Assembly: GCA_002353225.1 (NCBI GenBank)
Contig: DEJF01000051.1
Location: forward strand, 14,259-22,846
Reading direction: 5' to 3'
Source of the DNA: Prevotella sp. UBA2755
GTDB lineage: Bacteria > Bacteroidota > Bacteroidia > Bacteroidales > Bacteroidaceae
Length of the DNA stretch: 8,588 nucleotides
The translations under genes were made by a program, and so were the position numbers. The notes under the pieces were generated by a model. That model made no database searches, was not told the DNA's origin, and saw nothing but the letters and a program-made list of their open reading frames with translations. This document shows positions 5,730-8,588 of this stretch, in pieces. Every line of letters begins with the position of its first letter. Positions within the stretch are counted from its first letter, which is position 1.

Positions 5730-7031
5730 ATGGAACAACTATTACATTACGTCTGGAAACATAAGATGTTTCCGTTAGGCGAACTCAAGACGACAGACGG
5801 CAGACCCGTCGAAGTGATTGACCCTGGACTGCACAACCATAACAGCGGTCCTGACTTCTTCAATGCCAAGGTAAGAATCAACCAGACCCTCTGGGTGGGT
5901 AATGTGGAGATTCATGACAAGTCGAGCGACTGGTATCTGCATGGACATGATAAAGACAAGACTTACGACAACGTCGTGCTGCATGTCACAGGCAACCCCG
6001 ACACAGAGGTGACGAACACACAAGGGCAGTATCTCCCACAGATGCAGTTGGAAGTACCTGCTTCTGTCAGGGATAATTACGAGGAACTACTGCGTACCGA
6101 CCAGTATCCACCTTGTTACCAGATTATTCCAGACCTAACGACACTGACCATTCATTCATGGATGGCGGCATTGCAGACAGAGCGGTTGGAACAGAAGACA
6201 GAGGCTATCCGACAACGTACCGAACGGATGAACGGCTCGTGGGAGGATGCCTATTTCATGACCCTTGCCCGTAACTACGGCTTCGGCATCAATGGTGACA
6301 CCTTTGAGGAATGGGCGTCACATATTCCCCTCTCCGCTGTCGCCCACCATCGGGACGACCTCTTTCAGATAGAGGCTATCTTCATGGGGCAGGCAGGACT
6401 TCTGGATATCGAAGCAGTGCCTGAGCGTTACCAACAGGACGCTTTGAATGAGGGTTATTTTGCCAAGTTACGTAATGAATATCTGTACCTTGCCCATAAG
6501 TTCTCACTACAACCCATGGACTACAAGTTATGGAAGTTCCTGCGGTTACGTCCTCAGAACTTCCCCCATATACGGTTGTCACAACTCGCCAACCTCTATT
6601 ATGAGCGACGGACAGGACTATCTCAACTGATAGAATGCAAGGATGTGTTTGCCTTACAAGATTTATTGAGTACGAGAGTGACACCTTATTGGGAGACCCA
6701 CTATACCTTCGGTTCGGCGAGTGATCCCAACGAGAAGAACCTCTCGCCCTTCTCCATCAACCTGTTGATGATCAACACCTGCATCCCCATGCTCTTTGCC
6801 TATGGACGACATACTGCCAATGAAACTCTCTGCGACCGCGCCTTCGACCTGTTGGAGCAACTCAAAGCAGAGAACAACTATATTATCCGACTCTGGAAGG
6901 AGTGCGGACTGAACGTGAAGAATGCCGGTGACTCACAGGCACTCATCCAATTGAAAAAAGAATACTGCGACAAGAAAGACTGTCTGCGCTGTCGCATCGG
7001 TTATGAATACCTGAAAAGGATAAAAAATTAA
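5730..7031 (+). CDS. DUF2851 family protein
   Basis: A 433-residue protein of a family with no function known to me, recognised from its N-terminal block: LLHYVWKHKMFPLGELKTTDG, then DPGLHNHNSGPDFFNAKVRI and a conserved acid/histidine region (GNVEIHDKSSDW, HGHDKD, YDNVVLHV). D42, E60 and the following strand are loosely reminiscent of a PD-(D/E)XK nuclease core with H62 in place of lysine; this is only a suggestion. The C-terminus carries C392, C413, C418 and C421 (spacing x20, x4, x2) in a setting that looks like a metal or iron-sulfur site. No signal peptide or membrane segment is seen, so a cytoplasmic location is likely. The ATG at 5730 is 6 nt after the ABC stop with AGG just upstream, and a gap of 23 nt separates it from the thioesterase, so it is in the same transcription unit. 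Confidence 0.88.
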   Translation: MEQLLHYVWKHKMFPLGELKTTDGRPVEVIDPGLHNHNSGPDFFNAKVRINQTLWVGNVEIHDKSSDWYLHGHDKDKTYDNVVLHVTGNPDTEVTNTQGQYLPQMQLEVPASVRDNYEELLRTDQYPPCYQIIPDLTTLTIHSWMAALQTERLEQKTEAIRQRTERMNGSWEDAYFMTLARNYGFGINGDTFEEWASHIPLSAVAHHRDDLFQIEAIFMGQAGLLDIEAVPERYQQDALNEGYFAKLRNEYLYLAHKFSLQPMDYKLWKFLRLRPQNFPHIRLSQLANLYYERRTGLSQLIECKDVFALQDLLSTRVTPYWETHYTFGSASDPNEKNLSPFSINLLMINTCIPMLFAYGRHTANETLCDRAFDLLEQLKAENNYIIRLWKECGLNVKNAGDSQALIQLKKEYCDKKDCLRCRIGYEYLKRIKN

Positions 7032-7054
7032 GGTTATTGTTAAAGTTAAATCAT

Positions 7055-7468
7055 ATGAGCAAATACATTTTTGAGACCAGAATGGAGGTGCGCGACTATG
7101 AGTGCGACATCGAGGGGATTGTGAATAATGCGAATTATCTGCATTACACAGAGCATACCCGACACTTGTTCCTGAAACACTGTGGACTGAGTTTCGCCCA
7201 GATGCACGAGAAGGGGGTGGATGCTGTGGTGGCTCGCATGGAACTGCAATACAAGGCACCGCTGCGCTGTGACGACGAGTTTATCTCCCGTCTCTGGATA
7301 GAGAAGGATAGTTTTAAGTATATCTTCCACCAGGATATCTATCGTGCCTCGGATGAGGCGATATGCTTTAAGGGGAAGATCATGCTGGTATGTCTTATCA
7401 ACGGACAACTGGGGGTGAGTGAGGATTATGACAAGGCTTTTGCAGCCTACTTTAAAAATGAAGAATGA
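7055..7468 (+). CDS. Acyl-CoA thioesterase, 4HBT (hot-dog fold) family
   Basis: A 137-residue single-domain hot-dog protein predicted to hydrolyse an acyl-CoA thioester in the cytoplasm. The N-terminal motif YECDIEGIVNNANYLHYTEHTR aligns with GDCDPAGIV of Pseudomonas 4-hydroxybenzoyl-CoA thioesterase, placing D18 at the position of the catalytic aspartate D17. The GIVNN form replaces the GHVNN of many YbgC-type enzymes. The length is normal for the family. ATG 7055 is preferred over an in-frame TTG at 7037 because family proteins begin directly before the FETRMEVR strand. The last residues (KNEE) and the TGA are encoded by a heptad DNA array, so the native C-terminus may have been altered by it. 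dprA begins 3 nt later. The natural substrate cannot be told from the sequence. Confidence 0.92.
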   Translation: MSKYIFETRMEVRDYECDIEGIVNNANYLHYTEHTRHLFLKHCGLSFAQMHEKGVDAVVARMELQYKAPLRCDDEFISRLWIEKDSFKYIFHQDIYRASDEAICFKGKIMLVCLINGQLGVSEDYDKAFAAYFKNEE

Positions 7469-7484
7469 TGAATGAAGAATGATG
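7457..7484 (+). repeat. 7-bp tandem array spanning the thioesterase stop and dprA start
   Basis: Four heptads (AATGAAG, AATGATG, AATGAAG, AATGATG). The array contains the thioesterase TGA (7466-7468) and the dprA ATG (7472-7474). Together with upstream A residues it is identical over 28 bp (7455-7482) to 152-179, more than 7 kb away. Each unit carries an ATG, and TGA occurs as well, so copy-number changes would shift starts and stops. Confidence 0.9.
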
Positions 7485-8569
7485 AGGAGATATATTATTC
7501 GATGGCGCTGACCCGGCTGACGGGGGTGAACCATGCGGTCGTCCTGCAACTGTATAAGGAGATGGGGGGCGGGCAGGCTGTGTATGAACAGACGAGGCAG
7601 CGGTTTCATTGGGAGGAGGCTCTGCATAGGGCTGCTGCGGAGATGGAGTTCATCACGAAGAATAATATCCGCACGCTGACCTTGAAGGATGCGGACTATC
7701 CGCAACGGCTCCGTGAGTGTGCGGACGCTCCTATTGTATTATATTATAAAGGTAGTGCGGACCTGAACAAACAGCGGGTCATCGATATCGTGGGGACTCG
7801 CCAGTGTACCACCTACGGACAGGACTTGATACGTCGCTTCGTCAGTGACCTGCGCCAACGATGTCCTGACGTGCTGATCGTCAGTGGGTTGGCATACGGG
7901 GTGGATATCTGTGCGCATCGGCATGCACTGGAGAACGGTTTTGAGACGGTGGGTGTGCTTGCCCACGGACTGGACCAGATCTATCCGCATCTGCATCGGG
8001 ACACGGCGGTAGAGATGGTGAGGCATGGGGGACTGCTGACGGAGTATATGAGTCAGACACAGGCTTTGCCTAACAACTTCCGACAGCGTAACCGTATCGT
8101 GGCTGGTATGTCGGATGCTACGATCCTGGTGGAGAGTGCGTATAAGGGGGGTGGACTGATCACCTGTCGCATCGCCCAGGAATACGGTCGTGATGTGTTT
8201 GCGTTCCCTGGAGCGGTGGGTATGCCGTATTCGGAGGGGTGCAATAAGATGATCCGTGACAACACAGCGGCTCTGATTACCTCGGCAGAGGACTTCGTGG
8301 AGGCGATGAGGTGGGGAAGACCCCCTCTGACTCCCCCTGTTGAGGGGGAGGAAGGGAGGCTTCCCGTGGAGGGGGAGTTGTTTGGTGAACTGACGGCTGA
8401 GGAGCAGCAGGTGGTGGATTTGCTGCGGAAGACGAATGACCTGCAACTGAACGTGATGAGTGTGAAGACGAATATTCCTATTGGTCCGCTGACTGCCATT
8501 CTGTTTCAACTGGAAATGAAGGGGGTCGTCAAGGCATTGGCGGGGGGAAGTTATCATTTAGTAAATTAA
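7472..8569 (+). CDS. dprA: DNA-processing protein DprA
   Basis: DprA/Smf binds incoming single-stranded DNA and loads RecA during natural transformation. The 365-residue protein has an N-terminal helical SAM/HhH-like region (about 5-65), the Rossmann-like DprA core (about 70-275) and a C-terminal winged helix (about 305-365). Core motifs seen are IVGTR (106-110), SGLAYGVDICAH (138-149), FRQRNRIVAG (203-212), the GGGLIT segment (226-231) and FAFPG (243-247). Residues 284-302 are an inserted linker with a nine-residue repeat (PVEGE twice) made by a GC-rich DNA element. The ATG at 7472 lies in a heptad array. The alternative ATG at 7502, with AGGAG 12 nt upstream, would drop the EEIYYS residues that family members usually have before ALTRLTG. 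It is the last gene of the five-gene run, and its stop is followed by another heptad array. Confidence 0.97.
   Translation: MKNDEEIYYSMALTRLTGVNHAVVLQLYKEMGGGQAVYEQTRQRFHWEEALHRAAAEMEFITKNNIRTLTLKDADYPQRLRECADAPIVLYYKGSADLNKQRVIDIVGTRQCTTYGQDLIRRFVSDLRQRCPDVLIVSGLAYGVDICAHRHALENGFETVGVLAHGLDQIYPHLHRDTAVEMVRHGGLLTEYMSQTQALPNNFRQRNRIVAGMSDATILVESAYKGGGLITCRIAQEYGRDVFAFPGAVGMPYSEGCNKMIRDNTAALITSAEDFVEAMRWGRPPLTPPVEGEEGRLPVEGELFGELTAEEQQVVDLLRKTNDLQLNVMSVKTNIPIGPLTAILFQLEMKGVVKALAGGSYHLVN
8321..8377 (+). repeat. GC-rich palindromic element in the DprA linker
   Basis: A 57-bp C-then-G-rich insertion. It contains a perfect 8-bp stem (8331-8338 with 8343-8350, loop GTTG) and a 13-bp imperfect direct repeat 27 bp apart (8339-8351 and 8366-8378). 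It encodes PPLTPPVEGEEGRLPVEGE between the Rossmann core and the winged helix. It does not have period 7, so it belongs to a different repeat class. I have seen PPLTPPVEG-like peptides in Bacteroidales proteins, but that is memory, not a search. There is no T-run, so it is not a terminator. Confidence 0.75.
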
Positions 8570-8588
8570 TAATTAGTAATTAGTAATT
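8561..8588 (+). repeat. AT-rich 7-bp tandem array at the dprA stop
   Basis: Four heptads: GTAAATT, AATAATT, AGTAATT, AGTAATT. They reach the right edge and may continue beyond it. The first unit and part of the second include the final codons and the TAA (8567-8569) of dprA. No terminator hairpin is visible before the window ends. Confidence 0.75.

Noticed and set aside
7037..7054. In-frame TTG extending the thioesterase by six residues.
   Set aside because: The ATG at 7055 fits the usual family N-terminus, and the upstream bases are AT-rich leader-like sequence.
8331..8350. Hairpin with an 8-bp stem as a transcription terminator.
   Set aside because: It is inside the dprA reading frame, has no following T-run, and the winged-helix domain continues downstream.
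7046..8557. Long open frames on the minus strand opposite the thioesterase and dprA (219 and 272 codons).
   Set aside because: They lie opposite clearly recognisable genes, show no family motifs and have the composition of antisense translation.

Overview
The window looks like a chromosomal segment of a Bacteroidales bacterium, most probably Prevotella or a close relative. The evidence is a Bacteroidetes-type promoter signature (TAnnTTTG at -7 with a TTTG-like -33 about 19-20 bp upstream) seen three times, weak Shine-Dalgarno sites, a DUF2851 gene (a family I associate with Bacteroidetes), and several low-complexity in-frame peptides that I associate with Prevotella proteins. The genus is an inference. 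All genes found are on the + strand. A promoter facing left near the left edge implies a minus-strand gene starting outside the window.

Layout. Bases 1-383 are non-coding: a leftward promoter (87-118), two abutting 7-bp tandem arrays (154-187 and 188-225), two related dyad sites (246-257 and 290-301) and a rightward promoter (294-324). That promoter serves a compact three-gene peroxide-defence operon: a cytosolic thioredoxin-type glutathione peroxidase (384-932), an OhrR-like MarR repressor with candidate redox cysteines (940-1386), and a second, exported glutathione peroxidase with a cysteine-rich tail (1383-2030). A second promoter (2052-2083) precedes a tight five-gene run: two half-size ABC exporters that form a typical asymmetric heterodimer (2108-3874 and 3834-5723), a DUF2851 protein with a C-terminal four-cysteine motif (5730-7031), a hot-dog-fold acyl-CoA thioesterase (7055-7468) and the DNA-uptake/recombination protein DprA (7472-8569).

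The most unusual signal is not a gene. Eight separate tandem arrays, each with a period of exactly 7 bp but with different unit sequences, are scattered through the window: AATGAAG (twice), TTCATAG, GGGCGAA, CTCATTT, GGAAGAT, CAACTCT/AAACTCT and AGTAATT. They lie either between genes or inside genes at places where a protein tolerates extra residues: a periplasmic loop, the membrane-domain/ATPase linker, and the loop after the A-loop tyrosine of a nucleotide-binding domain. One array supplies both the stop codon of the thioesterase and the start codon of dprA. A different GC-rich palindromic element sits in the DprA inter-domain linker. The arrays resemble, in period only, the heptanucleotide STRR repeats known from filamentous cyanobacteria; how they arise here is unknown to me. 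Their location in otherwise conserved genes suggests active insertion or expansion, possibly with phase-variation effects.
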